Of a DNA stretch of 18,725 nt, positions 1 to 8,892 are shown in pieces. Position 1 is the stretch's first letter; each line of letters opens with the position of its first letter. This DNA comes from Gammaproteobacteria bacterium. GTDB taxonomy: Bacteria; Bacillota_I; Bacilli_A; Izemoplasmatales; UBA1188. The position numbers were made by a program, and so were the translations under genes. The notes under the pieces were generated by a model. The model ran no database searches and was not told the DNA's origin. It was given only the letters and a program-made list of their open reading frames with translations. The stretch spans positions 1-18,725 of the forward strand of contig JAILNJ010000104.1 in the NCBI GenBank assembly GCA_024691665.1. Direction: 5' to 3'.

Positions 1-39
1 TTAACGTCTAACTTCCTATTTTTTAAAATGAATCAAATA
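1..39. other. Non-coding end of window downstream of the large lipoprotein gene
   Basis: The 39 bases after the lipoprotein stop on the minus strand contain no hairpin with a T-run. The transporter transcript may therefore continue beyond the left edge. Confidence 0.4.
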
Positions 40-2697
40 TTAAGCAGCTGTTGGAGTATAAACTTCAATAGACTTAATTTGAACTTGAGCAGATGACATA
101 AGTACTGAGAATGCATTAGCACTAGCAAAATACACAGTAACATTTGCTCCGTTTGCTTCTACAAATACGCCATCTGCAAATGTAGAATTTACTAATGTAG
201 TGGCATATGAAGCATCTTTACATACAAATACTAATTTAACCATATTTTCATAGTTAATAGTTGCCTTTTGGCCTTTATAAACTCTAATTGGGTTAGTATA
301 AGTTTGTCCATTGTTATTATTGCATGGTGATGAAGAATCTTCTTTATCAACAACAAATGTAATACCATTTTGAACCCAAGTCATCTTTGTTGCAGCTTTG
401 TCAGAATCTTGTTTTCCTTCAGGATTAACATATGTAATTGTTCCAGTTCTATCAGCATCAAATGTAATAGTTGCAGCTTTTTGAGAAGCAACAACTTCAA
501 CTTTAGTAGCGCTAGTTACATAGAAAGAAATTGTTGAATCAGTTCCTTTTAATGCAAGACCTTTAATTTCTGTATATTTACCAGCTAGAGCAGCAGCTGT
601 TTCGCAAGCTTGATCTGTATAGAATATGATGTTTACAGTTTCAGATTTTGCTACTTTATTATCAGCAATTTCAACGTTCTTAAGGATATATTCTTGAGTT
701 TCGCTTACTACTACGTCTTTAGGAGCTACTGTTTTAGGAGCAGCTATTTCAGCTTTAGATGCAGCTTGAACAGTAATAGACTTAGTATTTAGACCACGGC
801 AGTAGCAAGTGATTTCATACTTAGTACCGTTTGCAAATCCAAGTTCAGTACCAGCATAAACAGTTGCAAGTTTCTTAGTTAATGCAGAATCTTCGTAAAG
901 TTCCCACTTAGTTGCATCTGTAGTTTCCTTGAAGAAACCAATCATCTTGAATAATTTACCAGAGTATGCAGCGATGTTATCAGCATCAGAAGCGATAGCA
1001 TCAACATCAGCCTTAGTGATAGTCTTAGTAACAGTTCCAGGAACAGTTTGAGCTGTAGCAACGGTCTTAATTAATTCGATAGAACCAAGTTGTGGGAAGT
1101 CATAGTTTACTGCAAATTTAGCAGAAACGATAACTTCATCACCAACTTTAACTAATAATGAATTGTATGAGAAGATTGAAACACCATCAGCACCAACAAG
1201 TACGAATGATCCAGCTTTAGTTGCTGTACCTTTAATAGCGCCAACAATACCTCTAACGTATTGAACATTTTCTTTATCTTTTGCTGTTAAGAATTGAGAT
1301 ACAGTCTTAATTACAGAATCTTGTACCATATTAACTACTACTTCGAAATCTTCATGAACTTCACCAGAAGTTACTGTAGCAACTAATGTGAATGTAGTGA
1401 GATCAGCATGAGCTGTAATAGTCATAACGTTTTCAGCAACTGTAACATGATCGTTAGCAGCCTTTAAAGCCCAAGAGATAGTTGTTCCAGAAATAGCAGC
1501 AATAGTTGAGCTAGTTGGAAGAGTTACTGTATTATTTCCATAATATGTATTCTGAACAGCGTCAACAACCTTTTTCTTAGCAACAGCTACTTTTTGAGCA
1601 TCAGTAAGAGTTTGTTCAGCAGCATTAGAGAATGCATTTTCATTTACTGGGTAAAGATAGAATGAACCATTAAATACTTGTACAACACCAGTAACGTCAG
1701 CTTTGTAGAATTCCCAATTAGCAAAGTTATCTTTGAAAGTCTTTTGCTTATTAGAAGCAATAGCACATGTAGAACCAGAAATTCTTACATAAGAAGTCTT
1801 GTTTCCAAGAGAGAACTTATAGTAGCCACTTGATGCTGTAGTATCATCAGCAGGTTCAATAGTAACACCCTTAATAGTAACGAGTAAATGTTGTTTACCA
1901 GTAATTGTAGCGTCCTTGAGATCAGCAGCAGCTGTGAAAGCAGCTGTTAAATCAACAGGTTCAAGAGTTACAGCAGCATCATCTAATACTTTATAAGTAG
2001 CCTTAGTAATTTCATCAGTTCCACTGTATTCATCTTTAGTACCTAATACTTCTACTGTTTTACCGATTGCTAAGTTTTCATCCTTAGTTGGATCTACAGA
2101 TGCGCCATACACATAGTAAGCACCAACGATAGCATTGTTTTCAACAGCTTCAACATATAAGCACTTATTAGCTGAGCCAGTAGTTTCACCAACCATACCA
2201 ACTACAACACCTTTAACCTTAACTAAATCGCCTTTATTTTTAGCGGCATATTGAGCATAAGTTAAAGATTCAACAGGTGGGAATTTATATTTGTAAACAA
2301 GTGTGAATTCATCAGAACCTTTTACACATTTTGCTGATAATTGGAAAGATACACCGTTTTCTTTATCAACGATTGCAACTTTAACGAGATCTTTACCACT
2401 TACTGGGCTAACTGTAACTTTAGTTTCTTCAACGTTAACTGTCCATTGAATATTAACGTCATTAACTTTGTTAATTCTTTCTAAATCGCCAGTAACAACT
2501 TGTTCTTCTTCAGAAACAGTATATAAACCTTTAATATATGCAACAGCATTTCTTAAAGATTCAGGGATAGGGTTAACTGGAGTAGGTCTAACAGTTGTTT
2601 CAGGTGCTTTTGTTGTCTTTTCTTTACAACCAACTACACCTACGAGGGCTAAAGAAGCAACAAATAGTAATGCAAAAATTTTTGAAAACTTTTTCAT
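40..2697 (-). CDS. Large modular surface lipoprotein with Ig-like, OB-like and C-terminal adhesion-type domains
   Basis: An 885-residue predicted lipoprotein. Residues 1-24 are a lipoprotein signal peptide (Lys-rich start, hydrophobic core, lipobox V-V-G-C, lipidated Cys24), followed by a Thr/Pro-rich tether. Modules I can see: an Ig-like segment at about 50-140; an OB-like segment at 143-240 (K-G-D-L-V-K-V-K-G-V then ...G-K-T-V-E-V-L-G); another at 250-355; a degenerate bacterial Ig-like module at about 365-457 (S-W-A-L-K then T-F-T-L-V-A-T-V); an OB-like segment at 460-545; less clear repeats to 735; and a C-terminal beta domain at 741-880 with W-V-Q-N-G-I-T-F, N-P-I-R-V-Y-K-G and Q-V-Q-I-K-S-I-E-V. 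Domains of that last type are, from memory, attached to extracellular nucleases and glycan-binding proteins. No catalytic motif is visible. It has a good AAGGAG site and lies 36 bp after the nuclease lipoprotein, so the two are probably cotranscribed. Binding of nucleic acid or glycan at the surface is inference. Confidence 0.8.
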   Translation of the reverse strand: MKKFSKIFALLFVASLALVGVVGCKEKTTKAPETTVRPTPVNPIPESLRNAVAYIKGLYTVSEEEQVVTGDLERINKVNDVNIQWTVNVEETKVTVSPVSGKDLVKVAIVDKENGVSFQLSAKCVKGSDEFTLVYKYKFPPVESLTYAQYAAKNKGDLVKVKGVVVGMVGETTGSANKCLYVEAVENNAIVGAYYVYGASVDPTKDENLAIGKTVEVLGTKDEYSGTDEITKATYKVLDDAAVTLEPVDLTAAFTAAADLKDATITGKQHLLVTIKGVTIEPADDTTASSGYYKFSLGNKTSYVRISGSTCAIASNKQKTFKDNFANWEFYKADVTGVVQVFNGSFYLYPVNENAFSNAAEQTLTDAQKVAVAKKKVVDAVQNTYYGNNTVTLPTSSTIAAISGTTISWALKAANDHVTVAENVMTITAHADLTTFTLVATVTSGEVHEDFEVVVNMVQDSVIKTVSQFLTAKDKENVQYVRGIVGAIKGTATKAGSFVLVGADGVSIFSYNSLLVKVGDEVIVSAKFAVNYDFPQLGSIELIKTVATAQTVPGTVTKTITKADVDAIASDADNIAAYSGKLFKMIGFFKETTDATKWELYEDSALTKKLATVYAGTELGFANGTKYEITCYCRGLNTKSITVQAASKAEIAAPKTVAPKDVVVSETQEYILKNVEIADNKVAKSETVNIIFYTDQACETAAALAGKYTEIKGLALKGTDSTISFYVTSATKVEVVASQKAATITFDADRTGTITYVNPEGKQDSDKAATKMTWVQNGITFVVDKEDSSSPCNNNNGQTYTNPIRVYKGQKATINYENMVKLVFVCKDASYATTLVNSTFADGVFVEANGANVTVYFASANAFSVLMSSAQVQIKSIEVYTPTAA

Positions 2698-2733
2698 TTT
2701 TCTCCTTTTTCCTTTTATATATTGTTTTTTATG

Positions 2734-4149
2734 TTAGTTTTCGATAGTTACATTATTGCGTGAGAATACTTTAATTTGAGGTTTACTGTTGAAGACATCA
2801 ATAATACCTCTTACAGAGATAGTCTTACCTACAAAGTCGTCTTTAGACATAGTCTTAGCCCATTCAGTAAGTCTAACTGTAATAGTTTGACCATCCTTCT
2901 CACAAGTAAGAGTCATTGCACCAAATGATGAACTATTTGTATTAGTTTCTTGGTATGCACTCTTAACTACTAGATGATCCATTGATAGAGAAGCATTCAT
3001 TGAAAGCTCCCAAACTTTCTTAGTAGCTTGTTTTACTTCTGTCTCGATTTGTTGTGTTTCAGTGTTAATTGTTTGAGCAGTGTAAGTAATTGTTTGAGTA
3101 GAAACGAACTTTTCAGGGCTCATATTTTCATATGCAGCTTGTCCTTTTCCTTCTTCTACTAACTTACAATTATCTTTTTCTTCGCCCCATGCATCATATT
3201 GAAGACCTGAAACTTGATATGATCCACCGGCTTCATAGTATTGGCAAGAACCAACGATGATTACTCTATTACCAATATTAAGCATATCTATGAGTTCTGA
3301 TTGTACGTTAAATCCATAATAACAATAGAATCCATAGTATAAGTCGTCTTCTTGATCATAATCTTCAATATATACACCATTGTTGTATACATAAATAATG
3401 TTACCAACTACGGCTACTTTTTTACCTTTAAGGTTAGAAGCTTCCATTCTAAGTTCTTTAATAGATGAAATGATTGCATCGCCATAATAGAAATCTGGGT
3501 CTTTTTCATCTGAATATACACAGTATTTAAGATCCATAGCTTGTTGGATGGCATCCATACAAGTGTCGCCATATCTATTGTTCTTTGAACTTGAGTTAAT
3601 AGCTAAACCTTTTTGTAATAATTCAATGTTTAAGTTTCTATAAGTTGTTTCTCCAGACTTTCTATACCAAACCCAAACAACGACTCTTGATGCAGTTGAA
3701 TCTTTATTCCATGTTTCATTATCAGATTCAACATAAATAGATTCAGCACTCTTTAAAGCTTCTTTTGTCCAGTTTGAAGCGGCTTTACCCCATTCTTCAA
3801 TAAGACCTGTAGATTCAGGAGTATTAACAGCAATATATCTTGCTTTTAAGATTCCGTCAGCAAACTCAGGGTCTGTGATATTAAAGTGTGTTGTATCGCC
3901 ATCAACGTAAGTCTTTACAGTAACTTCTGCTTTCTTAGTTGTAGATGTTAAATCAAATGCAACTGATGCAGCATAGTCTACTTCGTTATCTGGAGTCGCT
4001 TTAGTTCTTTGAGTTGTTGATTCAGTAGGCTTAGTTGTCTTTTTAGTAGTTGTAGTAGGCTTGAGGGTTGATTTAGTACAGCCCACAAGTCCTACAACCA
4101 CTAATAGTAGAGAAACTATTATAGAAAAGATTTTAGTTAGTCTTTTCAT
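2734..4149 (-). CDS. Surface lipoprotein with staphylococcal nuclease (thermonuclease) domain and OB-fold modules
   Basis: A 471-residue lipoprotein: signal peptide with lipobox L-V-G-C (Cys24), then a Thr/Lys-rich tether to about residue 58. Residues 75-185 match the SNase fold: V-D-G-D-T at 82-86, R104 in A-R-Y-I-A-V, N-T-P-E at 109-112, a G-x-x-A-x-x-x-x-K-like helix from 121, R155 in S-R-V-V-V-W-V, and L-L-Q-K-G-L-A at 177-183. These align with nuclease residues Asp19/Asp21, Arg35, Thr41, Glu43 and Arg87; the Asp40 position is Asn109. Residues 240-320 and about 385-470 look like OB-fold modules (V-A-V-V-G-N-I..., I-S-V-R-G-I-I). SNase enzymes cleave DNA and RNA with Ca2+. It follows the ABC importer genes by 35 bp, suggesting extracellular nucleic-acid breakdown coupled to uptake (inference). 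Its ribosome site (AAAGAAC) is weaker than its neighbours'. Confidence 0.85.
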   Translation of the reverse strand: MKRLTKIFSIIVSLLLVVVGLVGCTKSTLKPTTTTKKTTKPTESTTQRTKATPDNEVDYAASVAFDLTSTTKKAEVTVKTYVDGDTTHFNITDPEFADGILKARYIAVNTPESTGLIEEWGKAASNWTKEALKSAESIYVESDNETWNKDSTASRVVVWVWYRKSGETTYRNLNIELLQKGLAINSSSKNNRYGDTCMDAIQQAMDLKYCVYSDEKDPDFYYGDAIISSIKELRMEASNLKGKKVAVVGNIIYVYNNGVYIEDYDQEDDLYYGFYCYYGFNVQSELIDMLNIGNRVIIVGSCQYYEAGGSYQVSGLQYDAWGEEKDNCKLVEEGKGQAAYENMSPEKFVSTQTITYTAQTINTETQQIETEVKQATKKVWELSMNASLSMDHLVVKSAYQETNTNSSSFGAMTLTCEKDGQTITVRLTEWAKTMSKDDFVGKTISVRGIIDVFNSKPQIKVFSRNNVTIEN

Positions 4150-4184
4150 ATAGTTCTTTTTTATTATTAATTAGTTAATTAATA

Positions 4185-5747
4185 TTATCCTTGATATTCA
4201 CATTCATCGATTGCGTCTTGGAATGCATCATTGATCATCTTAACTGCATTATCTGCTTCCTTAGAAAGGATAGTAGTAAGTAATGCACCAACTTGATCAC
4301 GAGCTACAGATGAACCATTGAATGCTGGTGAAGTGTAATAGAAGTCAGCTTGTTCTAAGCAAACTTTTGCTGAGAGGTATGCAATGTTAGTTGTACCATC
4401 AGCTTTAGCAATCATCTTAGCGTATTGTTCGTTTTGAGCAACACTGTGAAGTACTGGAACATAACCAGAAACACTTGAGAATTCAGCTTGGAATATTGTT
4501 GAAGTTGTTAAGTATTTAACAAGTAACCAAGATGCTACTACTTCTTGAGGGTTAGATTTATTGAAGATACATACAGATGGACCTTGAGAAATAACTCTTT
4601 GATAAGTTGTAGACATTTGAGGGATTGATGCGATACCAACAACAAATGGATATTCAGAAGATTCAGTTCCGTCTTCTTTAGTTACAGTAACCTTTTCAGG
4701 TCTTTGGTGTGTTGCACCTGCAGATGAACCGATTGACATATAAGAGTTAGTAGTAGATGAGTCATTTTCATCAGCTACGAATAAACCAGAAGTGTATGAA
4801 CCATAAAGTTTTTGAGTAGTGATATAACCAAGTTGATACCATTCTCTGAACTTAGCCATTAAAGTCTTCATAGTTGGATTTGAGAAGAGATAGTGATCAC
4901 CAGTTGCTGAAGTGTAGTCAGCTCCGCATTGTTCAGCCATAGTGATGAACCAGTTAGCTTCTGAGTCATAACCTAGTGGGATGCAGTCTGGTTTTAATTC
5001 TTTAATCTTCTTGCATACAGCTTCAAGAGAAGTTGTATCATCTTCAGATTCATTGAACCAGTGAGTAGGTACTGGAATGCTATTAGCTGTGAAGAAAGTT
5101 TCATTGTAGTATAAAACTTCAGTAGATTTAGAGAATGGCATAGTATACATTAAGCCATCACCAAATTGTGAACCTTCTTCATAATAACCTTTAATGAAAT
5201 CTGCCTTTTGAGCTGCAGTTAAACCGATTTGTCCACCGTTTCTTGCATCATCAGCGATTGTAGAGTTAATAAGATTATCTAAATGAACAACTTTACCAGT
5301 TAAGTTGTAAAGAGCAACGTGATCTGGATAGCAGTATGCGATGTTAGGTTCATTTCCAGCTGGAAGTTCAGTAGAAATTTGATCTCTTACACCATCATAG
5401 TTACCGATTTGTTTTTGATCTACAGTAATATTTGGATAGATTTCATTGAATTTCTTAATATACTTATCAAGTACAGTTACTAAGTTCTTACCCATAGTAT
5501 GATAGAACTTAATAGTTACAGCTGAGCCGTCATAACCACCTTCTGGAACGTTGAAGTTAGGAGTTCCAGTTACTTGTTGTTGGCCTTGGCCTTGGTCAGA
5601 GTAGCTGAGCTTTTTAGCATTGGCGATAATTTCTTCAAGAGTGATTCCAAAATCGCCAGAAGGGTTTGTACTTTCTTTACAGCCTACTAATGTGAAAACT
5701 GCTAAGAAAGCTAAGATTAATGATAAAACTAATCTAAATTTTTTCAT
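4185..5747 (-). CDS. ABC transporter extracellular solute-binding lipoprotein, family 1 (sugar/UgpB-like)
   Basis: A 520-residue substrate-binding protein that would capture the ligand outside the membrane and hand it to the two permeases encoded just upstream. Residues 1-23 form a lipoprotein signal (lipobox L-V-G-C, Cys23), followed by a Gln/Gly-rich linker near 52-60. The fold begins about residue 75 with V-T-I-K-F-Y-H-T-M-G and K-K-F-N-E-I-Y-P-N-I-T-V, typical of SBP_bac_1 proteins that bind oligosaccharides or glycerol-3-phosphate. P-N-I-A-Y-C-Y-P-D-H-V-A-L-Y and M-Y-T-M-P-F-S-K-S-T-E-V-L-Y-Y-N-E are also family-like. The length is somewhat above the usual 400-450. AAGGAG stands 7 bases before the ATG. 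The ligand cannot be read from sequence; a sugar, a phosphorylated polyol or a nuclease product are all possible. Confidence 0.9.
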   Translation of the reverse strand: MKKFRLVLSLILAFLAVFTLVGCKESTNPSGDFGITLEEIIANAKKLSYSDQGQGQQQVTGTPNFNVPEGGYDGSAVTIKFYHTMGKNLVTVLDKYIKKFNEIYPNITVDQKQIGNYDGVRDQISTELPAGNEPNIAYCYPDHVALYNLTGKVVHLDNLINSTIADDARNGGQIGLTAAQKADFIKGYYEEGSQFGDGLMYTMPFSKSTEVLYYNETFFTANSIPVPTHWFNESEDDTTSLEAVCKKIKELKPDCIPLGYDSEANWFITMAEQCGADYTSATGDHYLFSNPTMKTLMAKFREWYQLGYITTQKLYGSYTSGLFVADENDSSTTNSYMSIGSSAGATHQRPEKVTVTKEDGTESSEYPFVVGIASIPQMSTTYQRVISQGPSVCIFNKSNPQEVVASWLLVKYLTTSTIFQAEFSSVSGYVPVLHSVAQNEQYAKMIAKADGTTNIAYLSAKVCLEQADFYYTSPAFNGSSVARDQVGALLTTILSKEADNAVKMINDAFQDAIDECEYQG

Positions 5748-5790
5748 TGTTTTCTCCTTTATAAAATTCTATATATTAGTTTTTTTAATT

Positions 5791-6822
5791 TTATCCTTTT
5801 AGACCACTTCTAGATACGCCCTTCATAATGTACTTTCTTAAGAAAATAAATACGAGGAATAATGGAAGTGAAACGAGAGCTACCGCAGCCATTTGAACAG
5901 GGTAGTTTACATCACCTGTAGTATCAGTGAAGGCATTTCTTAAACCGTTAGTAATCATTGAGTGAGCAGTGTCATTCGCAACGAGTCTTGGCCAGATATA
6001 TGAGTTCCATGCACCCATCATCTTAAGAATTGTAATAGAAATTAAAGTTGGGAGTGCTAGAGGGATCATAACCTTCCATAAATACTTAATGTCAGATGTA
6101 CCATCTACTTTCGCAGCGAGATATAACTCGTTTGGAATTTGTAGGAAGTTTTGTCTTAGTAAGTAGATATAGAATACTGATACTAGGAATGGAACGATTA
6201 ATACTACATAAGTACTAAGCCATCCTAAGTTAGTTACGGTAGTATAGTTAGTAATTGTAAATAATTCACCTGGAATCATCATTGTTGCAAGGAGAGCAGC
6301 AAATAATATGTTCTTTCCTTTGAAATCAAGTCTTGCAAATGCGAATGCACTTAATACTGTGATTACTAAAGATAGGATAGTAGATACAATACCAACGAAT
6401 ACTGTGTTAATAAATAGAGTACCTAAGTTAGCAGCAGTGAATGCTTCTGCATAGTTGCCCCATTGAATTCCTTCTGCTGGGAAGAAAGTTGGAACAGGTC
6501 TCTTATATTCAGCAAGAGTCTTGAGTGATGAGTTAATCATCCAATAGAATGGGAATAATACGGCAAGAGCCATAACACATAAGAATAAATAAACTAAAAC
6601 TTTGAATACAACCTTAAGTACCTTTTGTGCAGATACGATTTTAGCCATATCTTTGTTTTGTTCTTCTTCTGATGCCATAACTACTGGAGCAACTCTTGAA
6701 GATCTTTCTTTTTCTTCTTTAATCATATCAGGTTCATCTTGAACCATTTCTTCTTTGATTTCTTCAACTACTGGAGTTTCTTCAATTTGAACTTCTTTTT
6801 CTTCTAATTCTTTCTTTTTCAT
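5791..6822 (-). CDS. ABC importer permease, MalG/UgpE type, with acidic N-terminal extension
   Basis: A 343-residue inner-membrane permease of the carbohydrate-uptake type. About six hydrophobic segments run from residue 68 to 331. The ATPase-contacting EAA loop is at 232-258 (L-Y-L-A-A-K-V-D-G-T-S then I-P-L-A-L-P). The C-terminus (G-V-S-R-S-G-L-K-G) resembles the usual MalG/UgpE ending. Residues 1-66 are an extra cytoplasmic stretch rich in Glu and Lys that most family members lack. The start is supported by AGGAG seven bases upstream, overlapping the stop of the preceding permease gene, and no better internal start was seen. It would pair with the 314-residue permease to form the membrane channel. 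Confidence 0.92.
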   Translation of the reverse strand: MKKKELEEKEVQIEETPVVEEIKEEMVQDEPDMIKEEKERSSRVAPVVMASEEEQNKDMAKIVSAQKVLKVVFKVLVYLFLCVMALAVLFPFYWMINSSLKTLAEYKRPVPTFFPAEGIQWGNYAEAFTAANLGTLFINTVFVGIVSTILSLVITVLSAFAFARLDFKGKNILFAALLATMMIPGELFTITNYTTVTNLGWLSTYVVLIVPFLVSVFYIYLLRQNFLQIPNELYLAAKVDGTSDIKYLWKVMIPLALPTLISITILKMMGAWNSYIWPRLVANDTAHSMITNGLRNAFTDTTGDVNYPVQMAAVALVSLPLFLVFIFLRKYIMKGVSRSGLKG

Positions 6823-6831
6823 ATGCGTCTC

Positions 6832-7776
6832 CTAGTAGTGAACTCTCTTCTTAGACCATCGTAATTGGACTAGAGTTACAACGAGAATAATACCAAATAG
6901 GATAAGTGCGGCAGCACTTGCTCTACCTTGTTTGTTAGTCTTAAGTGCGTCGTAGATAAATCCTACCATTGTATTTAATCTGCCTGAGGCATCTGCTGGA
7001 CCCATAGTTTCACCAAAGATACCTACGATTGATGAATACTCTTTAAATCCACCGATAAAGCCTGTGATAACAACGTAAATGATCATCGGAGATAGTAGTG
7101 GAACTGTAATTCTCCAGAATACTCTCCATCTAGATGTGCCGTCAACTTTAGCTGCATCATAGTATTGTTTATTAACTGATTGGAGTCCACCAAGTAAAAT
7201 TAAGATTTTAAATGGAAGAGCGTTCCATACAATGTAGATTGTCATAACTGCGATATTTGCAGCGTATGTCGAACCTGCGTTGATCCAGTTAATTCTATGA
7301 CCACCAAAGAATTCGATTACGTTATTAATAATACCTGCAGTAGTAATAATTTCGTTTTGTGTTCCAAAGAATGAACCTACAATGTTGAACATTGCAGCGA
7401 ATACCATACCAATCGCAATAGAGTTAGTTACGTAAGGTAAGAAGAAAATTGTTTGTAAAAATCTTGATAAAAATTTAATAGAATTTAAACAAACAGATAT
7501 TACAAGTGCAAGTAATGTTGAAATTGGAACTGTTAGGACAGTAAGTAATATTGTGTTAATTAAACATTGGACGAACTGTTTGTATTTAACTACTTGAATA
7601 AAGTTGTTAAATCCAAACTTAAATGTTTCTCCAGCTGCTGCTCTTAAACCTGAATAGTTTTCAAGTAGAGACATTCTTACAGTATTAATTATTGGCCAGA
7701 CAGTAAATATTAGTAGTAATACGAGAGCTGGCGCTAAGTAGAGCCAAGCTTTCCATTGTTGCTTGTTATCTACCAT
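6832..7776 (-). CDS. ABC importer permease, MalF/UgpA type
   Basis: A 314-residue integral membrane protein with about six transmembrane segments (roughly 12-32, 73-98, 106-132, 172-192, 229-247, 288-305). The start W-L-Y-L-A-P-A-L and the EAA loop at 204-230 (Q-Y-Y-D-A-A-K-V-D-G-T-S ... P-L-L-S-P) are diagnostic of MalF/UgpA permeases, so this is the first half of the heterodimeric channel. Its ATG lies 2 bp after the TAG of the ATPase gene, and its AGGAG lies inside the last codons of that gene, which suggests translational coupling and balanced synthesis. It ends 9 bp before the second permease. Its specificity is not evident from sequence. Confidence 0.93.
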   Translation of the reverse strand: MVDNKQQWKAWLYLAPALVLLLIFTVWPIINTVRMSLLENYSGLRAAAGETFKFGFNNFIQVVKYKQFVQCLINTILLTVLTVPISTLLALVISVCLNSIKFLSRFLQTIFFLPYVTNSIAIGMVFAAMFNIVGSFFGTQNEIITTAGIINNVIEFFGGHRINWINAGSTYAANIAVMTIYIVWNALPFKILILLGGLQSVNKQYYDAAKVDGTSRWRVFWRITVPLLSPMIIYVVITGFIGGFKEYSSIVGIFGETMGPADASGRLNTMVGFIYDALKTNKQGRASAAALILFGIILVVTLVQLRWSKKRVHY

Positions 7777-7778
7777 AG

Positions 7779-8876
7779 CTATTCTCCTATTCTAATTCTT
7801 TCTTCAGTTTCTTTGTTAAAGATGAAAATCTTGTTCTTCTTAATAGTAAATTTAGCTTCAGTTCCTTTAAGTTTAGAGATGAAGTCAGCGTCAATGATTG
7901 ATCTGATTGTTGGGTTAACTGAACCTTCATGTTTAGATACGATTGATACGTCTCTACCCATAACTTCTACATTTTGAACTTCGCAGTTCATAGTTCCTTT
8001 AGAATCTAGAATAAATCCTTCAGGTCTAATACCAATCCATACTTCTTGATCGGCTACACCAGCTGCATCAGCTACTGTATCAGAACCGATAATAACTTTA
8101 CCGCCTTCAACTTTACCTTCAAATACGTTGATTGGAGGAGTTCCTAAAAACTTAGCAACGAATAAGTTAGCTGGGTTATCATATACTTCTTGTGGTTTAC
8201 CAGTTTGTTGGATTACACCAAGCTTCATAACTACGATTTCATCAGAGATTGACATAGCTTCTTCTTGGTCATGTGTAACGAAGATAGTAGTGATTCCAGT
8301 TTGAGTTTGAATTCTCTTAATTTCTTCTCTTGTTTGAAGTCTAAGTCTAGCATCGAGGTTAGATAGAGGTTCATCGAGTAATAATACTTCAGGATATTTA
8401 GCAAGAGCACGTGCAATCGCAACTCTTTGTTGTTGACCGCCTGATAATTCAGAAGGTTTTCTGTCCATGAATTCATCGATTTGAACGATCTTAGCTACTT
8501 CATAAGCTCTTTCAATCATTTGATCCTTAGTAAGCTTATCTTCTCCCTTTAAGTTTTGAAGAGGGAAGAGGATGTTTTGCATTACTGTCATATGTGGATA
8601 TAATGCGTAGTTTTGGAATACTAATCCAATCTTTCTGTGTTCTGGTGATAATTCAGTAACATCATTATCTCCAAAATAGATTTTTCCTGATGATGGTTTT
8701 TGAAGTCCACTAATCATATAAAGACTTGTAGATTTGCCACAACCAGATGGGCCGAGAAGGCCAATTAATTTTCCAGAAGGGATTTCATAAGTAAAGTCGT
8801 TAACGGCAATTACTTCTGAACCACTCTTATTCTTATTTGGGAAAATTTTTGTTAGGTTTTCTAATGTAACTTTCAT
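7779..8876 (-). CDS. ABC importer ATPase, MsmX/UgpC/MalK type
   Basis: A 365-residue ATP-binding subunit that would energise the adjacent importer on the cytoplasmic face. Seen in order: Walker A G-P-S-G-C-G-K-S-T (42-50), Q-loop V-F-Q-N-Y-A-L-Y-P-H (about 86-95), signature L-S-G-G-Q-Q-Q-R (144-151), Walker B V-L-L-L-D-E-P (164-170), D-loop S-N-L-D-A and switch His202 (T-H-D-Q-E-E-A). Residues 240-365 form the C-terminal OB/TOBE-like regulatory region with G-I-R-P-E, typical of CUT1 carbohydrate ATPases. AGGAG stands six bases before the ATG. Such ATPases can serve several importers in Bacillota; here it sits inside the operon, so it is most likely dedicated to this one. Confidence 0.95.
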   Translation of the reverse strand: MKVTLENLTKIFPNKNKSGSEVIAVNDFTYEIPSGKLIGLLGPSGCGKSTSLYMISGLQKPSSGKIYFGDNDVTELSPEHRKIGLVFQNYALYPHMTVMQNILFPLQNLKGEDKLTKDQMIERAYEVAKIVQIDEFMDRKPSELSGGQQQRVAIARALAKYPEVLLLDEPLSNLDARLRLQTREEIKRIQTQTGITTIFVTHDQEEAMSISDEIVVMKLGVIQQTGKPQEVYDNPANLFVAKFLGTPPINVFEGKVEGGKVIIGSDTVADAAGVADQEVWIGIRPEGFILDSKGTMNCEVQNVEVMGRDVSIVSKHEGSVNPTIRSIIDADFISKLKGTEAKFTIKKNKIFIFNKETEERIRIGE

Positions 8877-8892
8877 ATATTTCTCCTAAAAA

